Part shown: piece by piece, positions 35,239 through 44,525 of the stretch
Numbering within the stretch: position 1 is the first letter of the stretch
How the letters are laid out: every line of letters starts with the position of its first letter
Source: a virus
DNA: 64,000 nucleotides
Direction: 5' to 3' (one strand)
Virus record (IMG/VR): IMGVR_UViG_3300046323_000587
Span: 1-64,000 of that record
Program-made: the position numbers and the translations under genes
The notes under the pieces: model-generated
What the model was told of the DNA's origin: nothing
Databases searched by the model: none
The model's input: the letters and a program-made list of their open reading frames with translations, nothing else

Positions 35239-35634
35239 ATGTTAGATATTCCTTACACAGTAAATAAATTATATTTATCATCTGATATGATGAATATGTT
35301 AAAAGTAGAGAATTACAAAGAATTTAAAAACTTTAATTCTTTAAAAGAAGTTCATCAATTTATTACCTATCTTAGTAAAACACCTGATTATGCTATATTT
35401 GAATTAGATACTGGTAAAATCTATGAAAGCAGATTAGGTACATTTGAAGAAAAATATAAGACTGGTTATAGATTTCTTAAACTTGAAGATTACAATGCTT
35501 TTATGGAAATGTATAATCAGTATAAAGATGTTACTATTTTAGATATAGATTGGCTTTATGAAGTTATAGGATTTTATAGATTAATTTGTTGTTTTGGTGA
35601 AGATACTTGGGTAGGTTACAATATAATGAAGTAG
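35239..35634 (+). CDS. Partner family C, member 4, 131 aa
   Basis: Close paralog of 34817 with YKEFKNFNSLKEV, YAIFELDTGKIY and CCFGEDTWVGYNIM. The shared GFYRLICCFG/GCCRLICRFG segment is the strongest match between the two. Soluble. Confidence 0.6.
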   Translation: MLDIPYTVNKLYLSSDMMNMLKVENYKEFKNFNSLKEVHQFITYLSKTPDYAIFELDTGKIYESRLGTFEEKYKTGYRFLKLEDYNAFMEMYNQYKDVTILDIDWLYEVIGFYRLICCFGEDTWVGYNIMK

Positions 35635-35689
35635 TAATATATTAAATAGTGTAATAAATAAATAAGTAACAATTTAAATTTAGACTGAT

Positions 35690-36106
35690 ATGGAAAATAA
35701 AAAAGTAAAATTAATAGAGAAATTAACAAGTTTAAACAAAACTCTTTATGAATTTAATGATAAATTTGTTTTTAAACTTAATTTTAATGAATTATCAAAT
35801 GGAGATCATACAAAAATTGGAGATAATTTAGAAGAAAGAATAGATTTTATTATTGAACTATTTAACAATAAAATCTTAGTAGAAGGTTTTTACGAGAAAT
35901 TATTATTATTTTTAATAAATAATTATAAATCCTATTTTTATACTATGATAAAATTAGAAAAAAATACAAAAAACATAGAGTCTTTTGAAGATTTTATAGA
36001 CTATGAGATATTTTACAATACTTTTTATTTAAAAATAGATTTCAATAAAATAATATACGAAAGAGACCATTGTTTTTTAGGAAATACTATTGAGGAAAGA
36101 TTATAA
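35690..36106 (+). CDS. Hypothetical protein, 138 aa, with in-frame continuation past the stop
   Basis: The protein contains LEERIDFIIELFNNKILVEGFYEK at about 44-67. After its TAA (36104) the same phase continues 19 codons to 36164, reading KIVGWFKNGILVEGFYERK, which repeats the earlier segment. The frame was therefore probably longer, with a second repeat unit now cut by TAA. In the alignment the stop faces Asp of the first unit. Function unknown. Confidence 0.5.
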   Translation: MENKKVKLIEKLTSLNKTLYEFNDKFVFKLNFNELSNGDHTKIGDNLEERIDFIIELFNNKILVEGFYEKLLLFLINNYKSYFYTMIKLEKNTKNIESFEDFIDYEIFYNTFYLKIDFNKIIYERDHCFLGNTIEERL

Positions 36107-36184
36107 AAAATAGTTGGTTGGTTTAAAAATGGAATTTTAGTAGAAGGATTTTATGAAAGAAAATAAATTTTAAAACAAACTGTT

Positions 36185-36703
36185 ATGAAAAAACAATCTG
36201 TAGAAGGAAATATTTATCAACACAAACTTACCAATATAAAGTATATTTATATTGGTAAAGTATTATTTGAAAAGCAAAACATAATTAAAAAAGCTTATAT
36301 TAAATTAGCTTCAAACAAAAAAATTTATTTTAATGTTAAAGGACTAAAACTAGTTAAAGAAAATCAAAAACATTTAATACCAAATAATTACATTTCTAAA
36401 ATAGAAGAATTAGGTTTAATTCCTTTATATTATAATTATATTATTGATAAAGAAGATTTATTTAAAAGACTTGATTTATATTTTAGCAAGAACTTGGAAT
36501 GCGTAGGTTTTAGAGCATTTAATCCTTTTTGGGCAAAAGATTATATAAATAATGTGTTTAAACCAGACTATTATGAAATAAACTCAGATGTAAAATATTA
36601 TCATATTTCTGATGAATTTAGTAAAGAATGTAGTAAACGTTCTTATTATTTTTATTTAACAGGCGAAGTATATAGTATTGAGTATAGAGAAAAAGCTATT
36701 TAA
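36185..36703 (+). CDS. Hypothetical protein, 172 aa
   Basis: The N-terminal 60 residues look like a small beta-barrel (NIYQHKLTNIKYIYIGKVLF), followed by a helical region and aromatic-rich tail. Soluble and basic. It precedes copy 7 by 37 bases. Not recognised. Confidence 0.5.
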   Translation: MKKQSVEGNIYQHKLTNIKYIYIGKVLFEKQNIIKKAYIKLASNKKIYFNVKGLKLVKENQKHLIPNNYISKIEELGLIPLYYNYIIDKEDLFKRLDLYFSKNLECVGFRAFNPFWAKDYINNVFKPDYYEINSDVKYYHISDEFSKECSKRSYYFYLTGEVYSIEYREKAI

Positions 36704-36740
36704 TTAAATTTTTAAATATCTAAAAGTTAAATTTTATATT

Positions 36741-37736
36741 GTGTTTAGATTAAATCAACTACCAAAAGAAGTAAACACTAAAAAATCAAATTTAGCTACT
36801 AAAATACTAATTCTAGTTTCTATTATAGTATCTATTTATTATTGGGAAGATCTATTAAAGTTGCTCACTGATTTGTTTAGTAGTAACAATATTGAAAAAC
36901 AATACATTAAAAAACTAGAAAACAATGAACGACTAAATGATTCAGAAAGACAATATATTTGTAACTATTTCTTAAATATTGGAGATACAAGTAGTTACAA
37001 TAAATACTGTTTAAATGTTGTAGATGATAAATTTCAAGTTTTGTTTGAAAGATATGTTCAAGATGAAAATTCTATTTCACAAGAAGAATTTGAATATATA
37101 TTTAACACAGCAGAAACCTTTAAATACTTATGTGAACAAGTAAGTGGAGACACTATAAAAGGCGATAAATTACAGAGAGAATGTCAAAAAACAATGAAAA
37201 GTATAACAAAAAATAAAGATGTAAAACATTTAAAAAAACATCTTTTAAAGTGGTATTATATGTTTTATATTTATAACGAGATTGTAAAAGAAGCTAATTT
37301 AAATGGTCTCAATCTAAAATATAAGGTGTATAAAACAGATTCTACTTATATTTATGTTAAACTATTAAATACTTCTTTATTACATATTAAATATAAACAC
37401 TATGAACTAAAAAGTTTTACAGAATCTGAAATTTCTTTATTTAAAAATTATACTTATTACGATGAATTAATAAGAGATTTAAATGAAATCTTTAAATATA
37501 TTACACTAAATAGATTGAAATTAAATAAAATTAATTTTAATACACTTGATCTAGACCTTTATTTAATTTATTTAATTATTAATGATTTGCCGATGACTCT
37601 ATACATTGATAAAGCAACTAATGTTATTACTACTTTTTATATAGAAGAAAAAGATTTTGATAATAAACTGTTGAAAATACAAAATAGTGACACTTTAAAA
37701 TTAAATAAGTATATTAAAATTCTAATTAAAAAATGA
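36741..37736 (+). CDS. Membrane-anchored HIxxxH protein, putative nuclease toxin (copy 7, GTG start)
   Basis: A 331-residue protein starting MFRLNQLP at GTG 36741. Transmembrane segment about 21-39, stalk ERQYICNYFLNIGDT and YNKYCLN matching copies 4 and 8, motif LHIKYKH at about 214-220, strand VITTFYIEEKD and terminal KILIKK. The next gene overlaps by four bases (ATGA). The GTG start is supported by alignment of the N-terminus with copies 5 and 6. Confidence 0.6.
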   Translation: MFRLNQLPKEVNTKKSNLATKILILVSIIVSIYYWEDLLKLLTDLFSSNNIEKQYIKKLENNERLNDSERQYICNYFLNIGDTSSYNKYCLNVVDDKFQVLFERYVQDENSISQEEFEYIFNTAETFKYLCEQVSGDTIKGDKLQRECQKTMKSITKNKDVKHLKKHLLKWYYMFYIYNEIVKEANLNGLNLKYKVYKTDSTYIYVKLLNTSLLHIKYKHYELKSFTESEISLFKNYTYYDELIRDLNEIFKYITLNRLKLNKINFNTLDLDLYLIYLIINDLPMTLYIDKATNVITTFYIEEKDFDNKLLKIQNSDTLKLNKYIKILIKK

Positions 37737-38080
37737 GACATATTCCAGTAAAATATTATTTTGGTAATACACCAGACACAGAATATAAAGTATACGATGA
37801 AATTATATTGTATGATACACTTTGTTTACATACTTTTAATGGTGAAGAATGGGTAGAATATGTTTTAAATTTAAATACATTTAAATTAATATGCACACCT
37901 TTTTTTCTATCTGTTTATCTATTTAATAATCACCGTACTTACGAATCAGTAATTTTTTATATTAAACAACACATTTCTAAAATTAGTTCTATGGAAATTA
38001 ATCGAGAAAGTGACTTAATTATTAATTTTAATGATGGTAGAATTAAAACATTCGAAGCTTATTACCAATATTATATATAA
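37733..38080 (+). CDS. Partner family D, member 1 (immunity-like), 115 aa
   Basis: First of three tandem small proteins after copy 7. Family D signatures are a N-terminal RHIPVKY or RNIPVTY, YVLNLNTFK or YILNLNTLE, and a C-terminal strand after a helix (SSMEINRESDLIINF). Soluble. Overlap with the toxin-like gene gives coupled translation. Confidence 0.6.
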   Translation: MRHIPVKYYFGNTPDTEYKVYDEIILYDTLCLHTFNGEEWVEYVLNLNTFKLICTPFFLSVYLFNNHRTYESVIFYIKQHISKISSMEINRESDLIINFNDGRIKTFEAYYQYYI

Positions 38081-38091
38081 TTAAATATTCT

Positions 38092-38451
38092 ATGAGAAAT
38101 ATACCTGTTACTTATCCTACATCATTAGCAGAAACTTTTATTATTAAATATCAAACAAGACTTCCTGTTAATATTACAACATTAACTTTATCAAATACTT
38201 TATTTTACACATATAAACATAAAGATTACATATTAAATTTAAATACCTTGGAATCAATACAAATTTCTTTTTATTTAGATATACAATACTACGAAAATGA
38301 GATATATTGTAAATATAGTTTAGATTGTATAAAAAAAGAAATACACAAGATAAAATCAATTAAAGTAATTACACATTTACAAGATTGCAATAAAGAAATA
38401 ATAAAATTATTAGTAACGTATAAAGATAATTCAACAAAAATTTATGTTTAG
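38092..38451 (+). CDS. Partner family D, member 2, 119 aa
   Basis: Shares MRNIPVTYP with MRHIPVKYY of member 1 and YILNLNTLESI with YVLNLNTFKLI. The rest has diverged. Overlaps member 3 by eight bases. Confidence 0.6.
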   Translation: MRNIPVTYPTSLAETFIIKYQTRLPVNITTLTLSNTLFYTYKHKDYILNLNTLESIQISFYLDIQYYENEIYCKYSLDCIKKEIHKIKSIKVITHLQDCNKEIIKLLVTYKDNSTKIYV

Positions 38452-38794
38452 AACTTGTTTACATGAAATACAATATAATTCAATATGGTGTTTACATCAC
38501 ACAGATTATAATAAATTAAATAGAATTTATGACGAAGAAAATGTATCATTAGGTAATACAATTTGTATGTATTTTCAAGGTCGTCAACAAATATTTGATA
38601 CAGAATTACTAGAAATTAAAGAAATCCCTTTTGATTTTGGTGTTTATTATTTTAATAATCTAGAAAAAGAAGAAGAAGTTGTAAATACTGTTTTAGAACA
38701 TTATTTAAATATTGATTCTGTTGAAATAACAAAAGAGTCTATGATTATTACATTAAAAGATAAAACAGCATTTACTTTTGAATCTAAATTTTAA
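38444..38794 (+). CDS. Partner family D, divergent member 3, 116 aa
   Basis: Same length and secondary-structure rhythm as members 1 and 2, ending SVEITKESMIITLKDK (compare SMEINRESDLIINFNDG of member 1). N-terminus has diverged. Its presence in the array supports family membership. Confidence 0.52.
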   Translation: MFRTCLHEIQYNSIWCLHHTDYNKLNRIYDEENVSLGNTICMYFQGRQQIFDTELLEIKEIPFDFGVYYFNNLEKEEEVVNTVLEHYLNIDSVEITKESMIITLKDKTAFTFESKF

Positions 38795-38833
38795 TCATTT
38801 AAATATTAAATCAAACTTTAAAATTCTATAACT

Positions 38834-39034
38834 ATGAAAAAATCACACGAATACAATAAATTGTCTATTAATGTTACTTGTAACTCTTGTAGTAGACCAT
38901 TAAAAGAAAGACACTCTCATACACATAATTTGTGTTATTATTGTTATCTATTAAAAAGTGGTAAAACAATGTTCAAAGGAAATCATCTTGATATTATAGT
39001 AAAAAAACAACACTTACAGTACTCTAATAGATAA
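38834..39034 (+). CDS. Small zinc-finger-like protein, 66 aa
   Basis: CNSCSRPLKERHSHTHNLC-YYC (about 17-38) gives four Cys plus His, spacing suitable for one zinc ion. Basic C-terminus. Could be a small nucleic-acid-binding or regulatory protein. Followed by 130 bases with no gene or clear signal. Confidence 0.55.
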   Translation: MKKSHEYNKLSINVTCNSCSRPLKERHSHTHNLCYYCYLLKSGKTMFKGNHLDIIVKKQHLQYSNR

Positions 39035-39164
39035 TTAGCAAAATTAATTAATTAGAAGCCTTTTAAAGAATTTTTTTATTAAGTTGGTACTTTGTATTAC
39101 TTTTTAAATTGATTTCGTTAGAAAGCTTTATTTATGTATAAAATAACTTAAGTCATTTATTAAA

Positions 39165-39506
39165 ATGGAAAAACCAGAACGACTAGTTAAAGATTTAGCA
39201 AATAAAATTTCTTTTAAAGAAATATCAAATTCTTTTGTAGCAGGATTAGCAGCAAGAATGAATAGCAATAAAGTTGAATTTGGAGGTAAGTATGGACAAA
39301 TGAGTTTTATAGATTCAAATCCAATAGATTTAATTGATGCAATTAAAAGACATCTTCAAGATTTAGAAGAACAGTTAAATAATAAACCAGAAATTCATTC
39401 AAAAGGAGAGAATAAAGATACCATTAAAGATAATATTTTAGCTATTGGAGTTAATGCTAATATGTTATTTGAAGTGTGTAAAAAATTAAATAAATTTTAT
39501 TTTTAA
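39165..39506 (+). CDS. Conserved phage-type protein, 113 aa
   Basis: GGKYGQMSF, then DLIDAIKRHLQDLEEQL and a distal IGVNANMLFEV resemble phage proteins with the KYGxxNW...AIxRHL...VxxNAxFL layout, a group that includes nucleotide pyrophosphohydrolase-like domains. The catalytic residues of that group are not all evident, so only the resemblance is claimed. Confidence 0.5.
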   Translation: MEKPERLVKDLANKISFKEISNSFVAGLAARMNSNKVEFGGKYGQMSFIDSNPIDLIDAIKRHLQDLEEQLNNKPEIHSKGENKDTIKDNILAIGVNANMLFEVCKKLNKFYF

Positions 39507-39526
39507 ATCTTAAACATTATTAAACT

Positions 39527-39790
39527 ATGCAAAATAAAACAAGTTCTATTATAGAAGCTATTATAAATACATTCATAGGATTATTATTAAGTATTACAAT
39601 TACTACATTTTATTATTGGTTAAATGATATTCAAATATCTGCACAACAAAACATTTCATTAACTATAATTATGACTACTGCTTCTATTTTAAGAGGTTAT
39701 TGGATTAGAAGATATTGCAATAATTATCTTGAAATAGTGAAACATAAAATAGAGTTAATTTGGATTAAAGTAATTAATTTAAAATTTTAA
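39527..39790 (+). CDS. DUF7220-like membrane protein, 87 aa
   Basis: Two transmembrane helices (about 11-31 and 44-63) with KTSSIIEAIINTFIGLLLS at the start and SILRGYWIRRYCNNY at the end, the layout of a short phage membrane family (SxxE...N...G..., SxxRSYxxRRxFN). Function unknown; found in many phages. Confidence 0.62.
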   Translation: MQNKTSSIIEAIINTFIGLLLSITITTFYYWLNDIQISAQQNISLTIIMTTASILRGYWIRRYCNNYLEIVKHKIELIWIKVINLKF

Positions 39791-39806
39791 TAGTTTTATT
39801 TATATT

Positions 39807-39914
39807 ATGAAAAAAAAAAGTTTATTTCAATCTTATAAAATCTATAAAACATTTATAAATCTAAAAGAAGTTATTACAGAATTTAATTTACTTATTAATC
39901 ATAAAATACTTTAA
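39807..39914 (+). CDS. Tiny hypothetical protein, 35 aa
   Basis: ATG in TATATTATG context, ten-A run directly after the start, and TAA two bases before the next ATG. The fit to gene spacing supports it as real; the A-run makes it prone to slippage. Basic, no motif. Confidence 0.4.
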   Translation: MKKKSLFQSYKIYKTFINLKEVITEFNLLINHKIL

Positions 39915-39916
39915 CT

Positions 39917-41461
39917 ATGTATAAACACAAATTAATTAAAGAACTACCTAATCATAAAATAGGTGAAGTAGTTCAATTTTTTGGTTTTTGTGAAAAAGAG
40001 CCTTATAAATCAATATTAAAAGAAAGTCAGATTATTCCAGAAATAGGTTGGTATTGGAAAGATGATATTGAAAGAAAAGGTTGTATAACTAATTATAGTG
40101 AATATTGTAAATGTAAGTATAATGTAGATACATTACCTGATTGGTTTGCACCTTATTTATTTACAACAGAAGATGGTATTGAATATTACGATTGTTATAA
40201 TGACTTTGATAAAAAGTATTTTTACATACATAGATTAGATAATAAATTAAATTGGTCAAGAAGTTTTGATACAATTAAACTTAAACATCAATCTTATAAT
40301 GAATGGAGAGAACAATATAAAATATTTTCAACTAAAAAATCAGCTGAACAATATTTACAATCATTGAAATTTAAATTTAAAGTAGGAAATATTGTTGTTG
40401 TTGATTGTTTTACTTATGAAATATTTGGAAAAGTAAATAAAATAAAAGAAAATCAATTACTTGTAGATAAAATTTGGGTTAATGATGAACATATTAAATT
40501 AGCCAATTCTAAACAAATTATCAAATATTATACACAACAAGGTTGGCAAGAAGGAGCTTTACTTAATACACCTGAAGGAAATAGAAAGTTGTATTACCTT
40601 TTTATTGAAAACAATCAAACAATTTGTTGTTTTATAAAAGGTTTAGGTATTCAATCGTACGAACTATCTTTATGTACATTAATTAAATATAAAATTGGAG
40701 ATTTTATTATTGTCAATAATATTTTTAAAGATATTTGTAAAATTACAAGTGTTTCTGATAGTTATTATTATAGCGTAGAAATGTATGATAAAGAAAAAGC
40801 TTCAGTAAATATAAAAAAAGTTCTTAGAAAAGCTACTGAAAAAGAAATTGTACAATACTATGAAAATCAAGGTTGGATTAAAGGAGCTGAGTTTATTTGG
40901 AAAAATACATATCTAGAAAAAACCTATTATAATCATACTGTAGACCATTTAGAATTTATTAATAATGTTTTACACATTGTTTTTGACAAAAATTTTAAAT
41001 ATAAACTTGTTGAAGAGTGTGAATTATCTAAACCTATTATTAAGAATGTGAAATATGGTTCTAAAGTTTGTTATACATCAAATTTTGATTTAATTTTAAG
41101 TTATCCAATAAATATAGAAAAGGTTCAATTAAATACATTATCTAATTGTTATTCAGAAAATAATCGAGAAATGGTGACAGGAACACAATCACAATATAAA
41201 AATATAAAAGCTTTTATGAAATTAAGTATTCTTAACAAAGAAATAATTTCAATTTATAATAAATTAAATAATTATGATTGGAAACCTAATTGGAATAACC
41301 ATTTTGGAAAAAATTATGTAATTAAAAGATTTCACAATAAATTAATTATTATAAAAGATAATGAAATGTATTTTTCTTTGAGTTTTCCTAGTAAAGAATT
41401 GGCAGAATTTTCTTTGTTACATCATAAAGAACTATGGGAACAATATTATGAATTAAAATAA
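39917..41461 (+). CDS. Large repeat-containing hypothetical protein, 514 aa
   Basis: Two similar segments are visible: KQIIKYYTQQGWQEGALL (about 194-211) and KEIVQYYENQGWIKGAEF (about 311-328), each preceded by a small beta-rich module (FKVGNIVVVDCFTYEIFGKV; YKIGDFIIVNNIFKDICKI). The YYxxQGWxxGA repeat is known to me from other phage proteins without assigned function. Soluble. A terminator follows. Confidence 0.6.
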   Translation: MYKHKLIKELPNHKIGEVVQFFGFCEKEPYKSILKESQIIPEIGWYWKDDIERKGCITNYSEYCKCKYNVDTLPDWFAPYLFTTEDGIEYYDCYNDFDKKYFYIHRLDNKLNWSRSFDTIKLKHQSYNEWREQYKIFSTKKSAEQYLQSLKFKFKVGNIVVVDCFTYEIFGKVNKIKENQLLVDKIWVNDEHIKLANSKQIIKYYTQQGWQEGALLNTPEGNRKLYYLFIENNQTICCFIKGLGIQSYELSLCTLIKYKIGDFIIVNNIFKDICKITSVSDSYYYSVEMYDKEKASVNIKKVLRKATEKEIVQYYENQGWIKGAEFIWKNTYLEKTYYNHTVDHLEFINNVLHIVFDKNFKYKLVEECELSKPIIKNVKYGSKVCYTSNFDLILSYPINIEKVQLNTLSNCYSENNREMVTGTQSQYKNIKAFMKLSILNKEIISIYNKLNNYDWKPNWNNHFGKNYVIKRFHNKLIIIKDNEMYFSLSFPSKELAEFSLLHHKELWEQYYELK

Positions 41462-41482
41462 TTAAAATATTTCAATAGAGAG

Positions 41483-41523
41483 AACTCTAAAATAATCAAC
41501 CCATCAAATTTTAGAGTTTTTTT
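41483..41523 (+). terminator. Rho-independent terminator
   Basis: AACTCTAAAAT (41483-41493) and ATTTTAGAGTT (41508-41518) pair perfectly around a 14-base loop and lead into seven T. Confidence 0.87.
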
Positions 41524-41550
41524 AAGTAACTTCTATTAACTATTAAATAT

Positions 41551-41694
41551 ATGGTAACAAAAGAAATTGTAGATAATCAATTATTTGTTTATATGAATGG
41601 TGTATTAATATATAAAAGATGGTTGAAACAGAATTGTGGTATGATATTTTGTAAATTTGGTAATTTTAAACCTACTGATAGAGATGGAAAATAG
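41551..41694 (+). CDS. Small hypothetical protein, 47 aa
   Basis: ATG to TAG, MVTKEIVDNQLFVYMNGVLIYKRW. The next gene begins 11 bases before its end. Small beta-rich peptide of unknown role. Confidence 0.45.
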   Translation: MVTKEIVDNQLFVYMNGVLIYKRWLKQNCGMIFCKFGNFKPTDRDGK

Positions 41695-42079
41695 AGATTT
41701 TGCTGATTTTGAATTAACTAAATTATTACCTGATAAAAACAATGTCTATAAAAGAGATAAACGATTTAAGTGTGTTCATATAAATTCTAATAATACATTG
41801 ATTTATTGTGCTTATAATGAACTTATTGCTTGGTCTTGGGAAGATATTAGACTTTTTTTAAAAAATAAGAATATAGAATATTGTATCTCAGTTAATAACT
41901 TTAAACACGATGAATGTAAAGTAACTTATAAAGCTGTGATTGATTTATATGGAGATTTAGTAAAATCTAATAATTACACAGATGTTATTGTTTTAGATGA
42001 AAAAGAGTATGAATTTTATGAAGAAGCTCGTGTAGCTGCTATAAAATATTGTTTAGAATTAATTAAATCTAATAAATAA
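41684..42079 (+). CDS. Phage-type protein, paralog of the gene at 44515, 131 aa
   Basis: Start set at ATG 41684 (MENRDFADFELTK); an upstream TTG is not needed. DFADFELTKLL, WSWEDIRLFL and the C-terminal YEEARVAAIKYCLELI align with NFADWEITQKL, WTFEDIRLYL and YEEARKEAIIYCLNLI of 44515. The EEARxxAIxYCL tail is common in small phage proteins. Function unknown. Confidence 0.6.
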   Translation: MENRDFADFELTKLLPDKNNVYKRDKRFKCVHINSNNTLIYCAYNELIAWSWEDIRLFLKNKNIEYCISVNNFKHDECKVTYKAVIDLYGDLVKSNNYTDVIVLDEKEYEFYEEARVAAIKYCLELIKSNK

Positions 42080-42110
42080 ATTTTAATCAAAACTTTTAAT
42101 CAAAATAATT

Positions 42111-42388
42111 ATGTGGAATTACAAAATTGGTACTAGATTAAATAAAACATTATTAAAAGGTTGTAGTGAAGAATTATCAAGACAGTTCTTTATTTTTGAG
42201 TGTTATTACGATGAAAAAGGTATTCCTGATGGACATTTTGAAGAAGTAGAAACTGATATAATCCACCTAATCCTTTTGATGGTTGTGATAGCTTAAAAGA
42301 CTTGAAAGATACTTATGAATTACTTGCTAAAGCTTTTAATAAACCAGTAATAGATATTGATAATTTTCCTAATGATTATTTAACTTAA
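42111..42388 (+). pseudogene. Frameshifted conserved phage protein
   Basis: ATG at 42111 gives MWNYKIGTRLNKTLL and FFIFECYYDEKGIPDGHFEEV in one phase; from about 42262 the coding text moves phase, NPPNPFDGCDSLKDLKDTYELLAKAF and KPVIDIDNFPNDYLT, ending at 42386. Together they resemble a conserved phage protein with a C-terminal KPVLDxxxFP block. One base is missing or extra near 42260. Confidence 0.6.
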
Positions 42389-42404
42389 TTAAATAATATA
42401 AATA

Positions 42405-43361
42405 TTGAAAACAGATAATTTACATAAAGCCAAAAAAGTAAAAAATGACGAATTTTATACTTTTTATGAAGACATTGAAAAAGAATTACAACATTATAAA
42501 GAAGAATTAAAGAATAAAATTATTTATTGTAATTGTGATGATTATAAAATATCTAATTTTTATAACTATTTTCTTAATAATTTCAAAGAATTAGAGATCG
42601 CTAAACTGATTACAACTCATTATAACAATAATAATTCAATTGCTTATAAAACAGAAACCACATTTGAAAATGATGAAGTCGTTATAACAATACAGGCATT
42701 AAAAGAAGACGGAGATTTTGCTAGTCAAGAATGTGTTGATATATTAATCAATTCAGATGTTATTGTTACTAATCCACCTTTTAGTTTATTTAATAAATAC
42801 ATTTCTTTATTAGAAGACCACAATAAAAAATATCTTGTAGTTGGTAATTTTGGAGCTGTTTCTTATAAAAAGATATTTAAGTTAATAAAGTCAAATAATC
42901 TTTATATAGGAGTAAATAAAATTAAAACTTTTCTTCAACCTGATAATACAATTAAAAAATTTGGAAATATTTGTTGGTTTACTAACATTAAAAATAAAAC
43001 AAACGATTTTATTAAATTGACTAAACTTTATAGTCCAACAAATTATATAAAATATGAAAATTTTGATGCTATTGACGTTGATAAACTAAAAAATATTCCA
43101 AAAGATTTTACAGGTGTTCTTGGAGTCCCTATTACTATTTTAGAACAATTTAATTCTTTACAATTTACTATTATAGGTTTAGGTAGTGGAAAATCTTTAC
43201 AAGAAATTGCTCCTAATTGTACCTACCCTAAACAATTTTTAATTGATTATTTTAATTCAGGTAAGAAAGGACATTTATCAGAAGGTATGTTTGGTTTAGC
43301 TTTATATAAGAATGGAATACCTATTGCACCTTATAGTAGAATATTAATCAAAATAAATTAA
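42405..43361 (+). CDS. EcoRI-family adenine-specific DNA methyltransferase
   Basis: A 318-residue protein of the EcoRI-like adenine methylase family. KVKNDEFYTFYEDIEKELQ (about 9-27) is the family's N-terminal block, IIYCNCDDYKISNF (about 38-51) lies in the SAM-binding region, VTNPPFSLF (about 121-129) is the catalytic NPPF motif, and NICWFTNI appears later. The start is TTG at 42405, where the N-terminus aligns; no ATG is close. No cognate restriction gene is seen, so it is probably an orphan methylase used to mask phage DNA from restriction. Confidence 0.88.
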   Translation: MKTDNLHKAKKVKNDEFYTFYEDIEKELQHYKEELKNKIIYCNCDDYKISNFYNYFLNNFKELEIAKLITTHYNNNNSIAYKTETTFENDEVVITIQALKEDGDFASQECVDILINSDVIVTNPPFSLFNKYISLLEDHNKKYLVVGNFGAVSYKKIFKLIKSNNLYIGVNKIKTFLQPDNTIKKFGNICWFTNIKNKTNDFIKLTKLYSPTNYIKYENFDAIDVDKLKNIPKDFTGVLGVPITILEQFNSLQFTIIGLGSGKSLQEIAPNCTYPKQFLIDYFNSGKKGHLSEGMFGLALYKNGIPIAPYSRILIKIN

Positions 43362-43374
43362 TTTATTTAAAATT

Positions 43375-43557
43375 ATGAAATTACCAACTAAAAAAGGGAA
43401 GTATTTAATTAAATATTATACTTCTATACCACCTAGTACAGGATTTAGATTTTCATATAAAATTTATCATACATTCTTTTCATATTTTGACGGAAAAAAG
43501 TTTGATAAAGAGAATGTAGTAGAATATCAAGAAGTAAATTGGGAAGTCTATACTTAA
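43375..43557 (+). CDS. Small phage-type protein, 60 aa
   Basis: KLPTKKGKYLIKYY at the start and a terminal VNWEVYT follow a pattern seen in small phage proteins with a PxxxGxYL...W layout. Complete, ATG in AAATTATG context. Unknown function. Confidence 0.5.
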   Translation: MKLPTKKGKYLIKYYTSIPPSTGFRFSYKIYHTFFSYFDGKKFDKENVVEYQEVNWEVYT

Positions 43558-43577
43558 ATAATTTAAATTATGTTAAA

Positions 43578-43853
43578 ATGAACATTTTAATAAAAAATGA
43601 TTTAATATTCTCTGATGGAGAACAAGTAGTTTGTGAACAATGTAGTGTTATATTAAAATGTGGATTGTATAAATACTCTGATAAAAGAATTGGAGTAGTA
43701 TATGTAGAAGATAAACCAGAATATGTAATACACAATGATTTTCCTGTATGGCTACACGGTTGGTATTTAGAATGGAATAATGGCGGTATAGAAACACTAG
43801 AACATCATTTATATTTAAGTTTAGAAAAATTATCTGAATATGATAACATTTAA
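43578..43853 (+). CDS. Hypothetical protein, 91 aa
   Basis: Start placed at ATG 43578. Cys residues CEQCSVILKC (about 19-28) suggest a metal site; Trp-rich centre VWLHGWYLEW. Overlaps the next gene by 14 bases. Not recognised. Confidence 0.5.
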   Translation: MNILIKNDLIFSDGEQVVCEQCSVILKCGLYKYSDKRIGVVYVEDKPEYVIHNDFPVWLHGWYLEWNNGGIETLEHHLYLSLEKLSEYDNI

Positions 43854-44151
43854 AGAGTTACAAGAATATAAAGAAGACCACAAACATCTTTTGTATGATT
43901 ATTTACAATGTAAAAAGAATCAAAAGAATTTTAATTACAAAGAAGAATTATGGAAAGGAAGATATGGAGAATCTGATACACGATATGACGGTTCTTGGAG
44001 TGATCCACAACTACAAGGTGTACTCACTAAATTTCAACAGTTGTGCGTATTAAAAGAGTTAGTCAAAATATCTCAAAAAAGATTAATTCAATTGAATAAA
44101 GAATATAAACAACAAAATATTTTAAAATCTAAAAATGTCAAGAACACTTAA
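43840..44151 (+). CDS. Hypothetical protein, 103 aa
   Basis: Charged, helical protein with GRYGESDTRYDGSW in the centre and coiled-coil-like ends. Overlaps both neighbours, consistent with a compact operon. Unknown. Confidence 0.5.
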   Translation: MITFKELQEYKEDHKHLLYDYLQCKKNQKNFNYKEELWKGRYGESDTRYDGSWSDPQLQGVLTKFQQLCVLKELVKISQKRLIQLNKEYKQQNILKSKNVKNT

Positions 44152-44380
44152 AATAAATACAATAACTTTTACCAAAGAAGATGAAAAGTATAGACGTACA
44201 AGAGATTTTTTAGAAGGTAGAAGATTAAAAGCTTATACTGAAAATGGTAAAAGAGGTAAACGACTAACACCAAGTGGAGCTCGCAGTATATTGTTAAAGA
44301 ATAATATCAATAGAGCTGCTAAAAAACAATTAAGAAGTCTTATTAAAAATGAATTAAGAAATTATGATAAAACAGATTAG
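44135..44380 (+). CDS. Small basic protein, 81 aa
   Basis: Highly basic (for example GRRLKAYTENGKRGKRL), likely nucleic-acid binding. Start and end overlap neighbouring genes by about 17 bases. Unknown function. Confidence 0.5.
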   Translation: MSRTLKINTITFTKEDEKYRRTRDFLEGRRLKAYTENGKRGKRLTPSGARSILLKNNINRAAKKQLRSLIKNELRNYDKTD

Positions 44381-44525
44381 TATTTCATTCACAATAGAAA
44401 CTGAAGAAGAAGCCTTTAAAAATAATATTACTTATAAAAAGTTTGTAGCACAATTTGAAAGTTTTATTAATAATTTTGATTATTTTACTATTAATGATTT
44501 AAAAATAGAAATAAATGAAACATAA
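44364..44525 (+). CDS. Small hypothetical protein, 53 aa
   Basis: ATG at 44364 inside the previous gene; MIKQISISFTIETEEEAF to a TAA at 44523, inside the next gene. The two nested overlaps match the local style. Acidic, no motif. Confidence 0.45.
   Translation: MIKQISISFTIETEEEAFKNNITYKKFVAQFESFINNFDYFTINDLKIEINET

Noticed and set aside
39060-39164. Promoter before 39165 from TACTTTGTA text
   Set aside because: The -7-like element lacks one spacer base and no TTG lies at the right distance.
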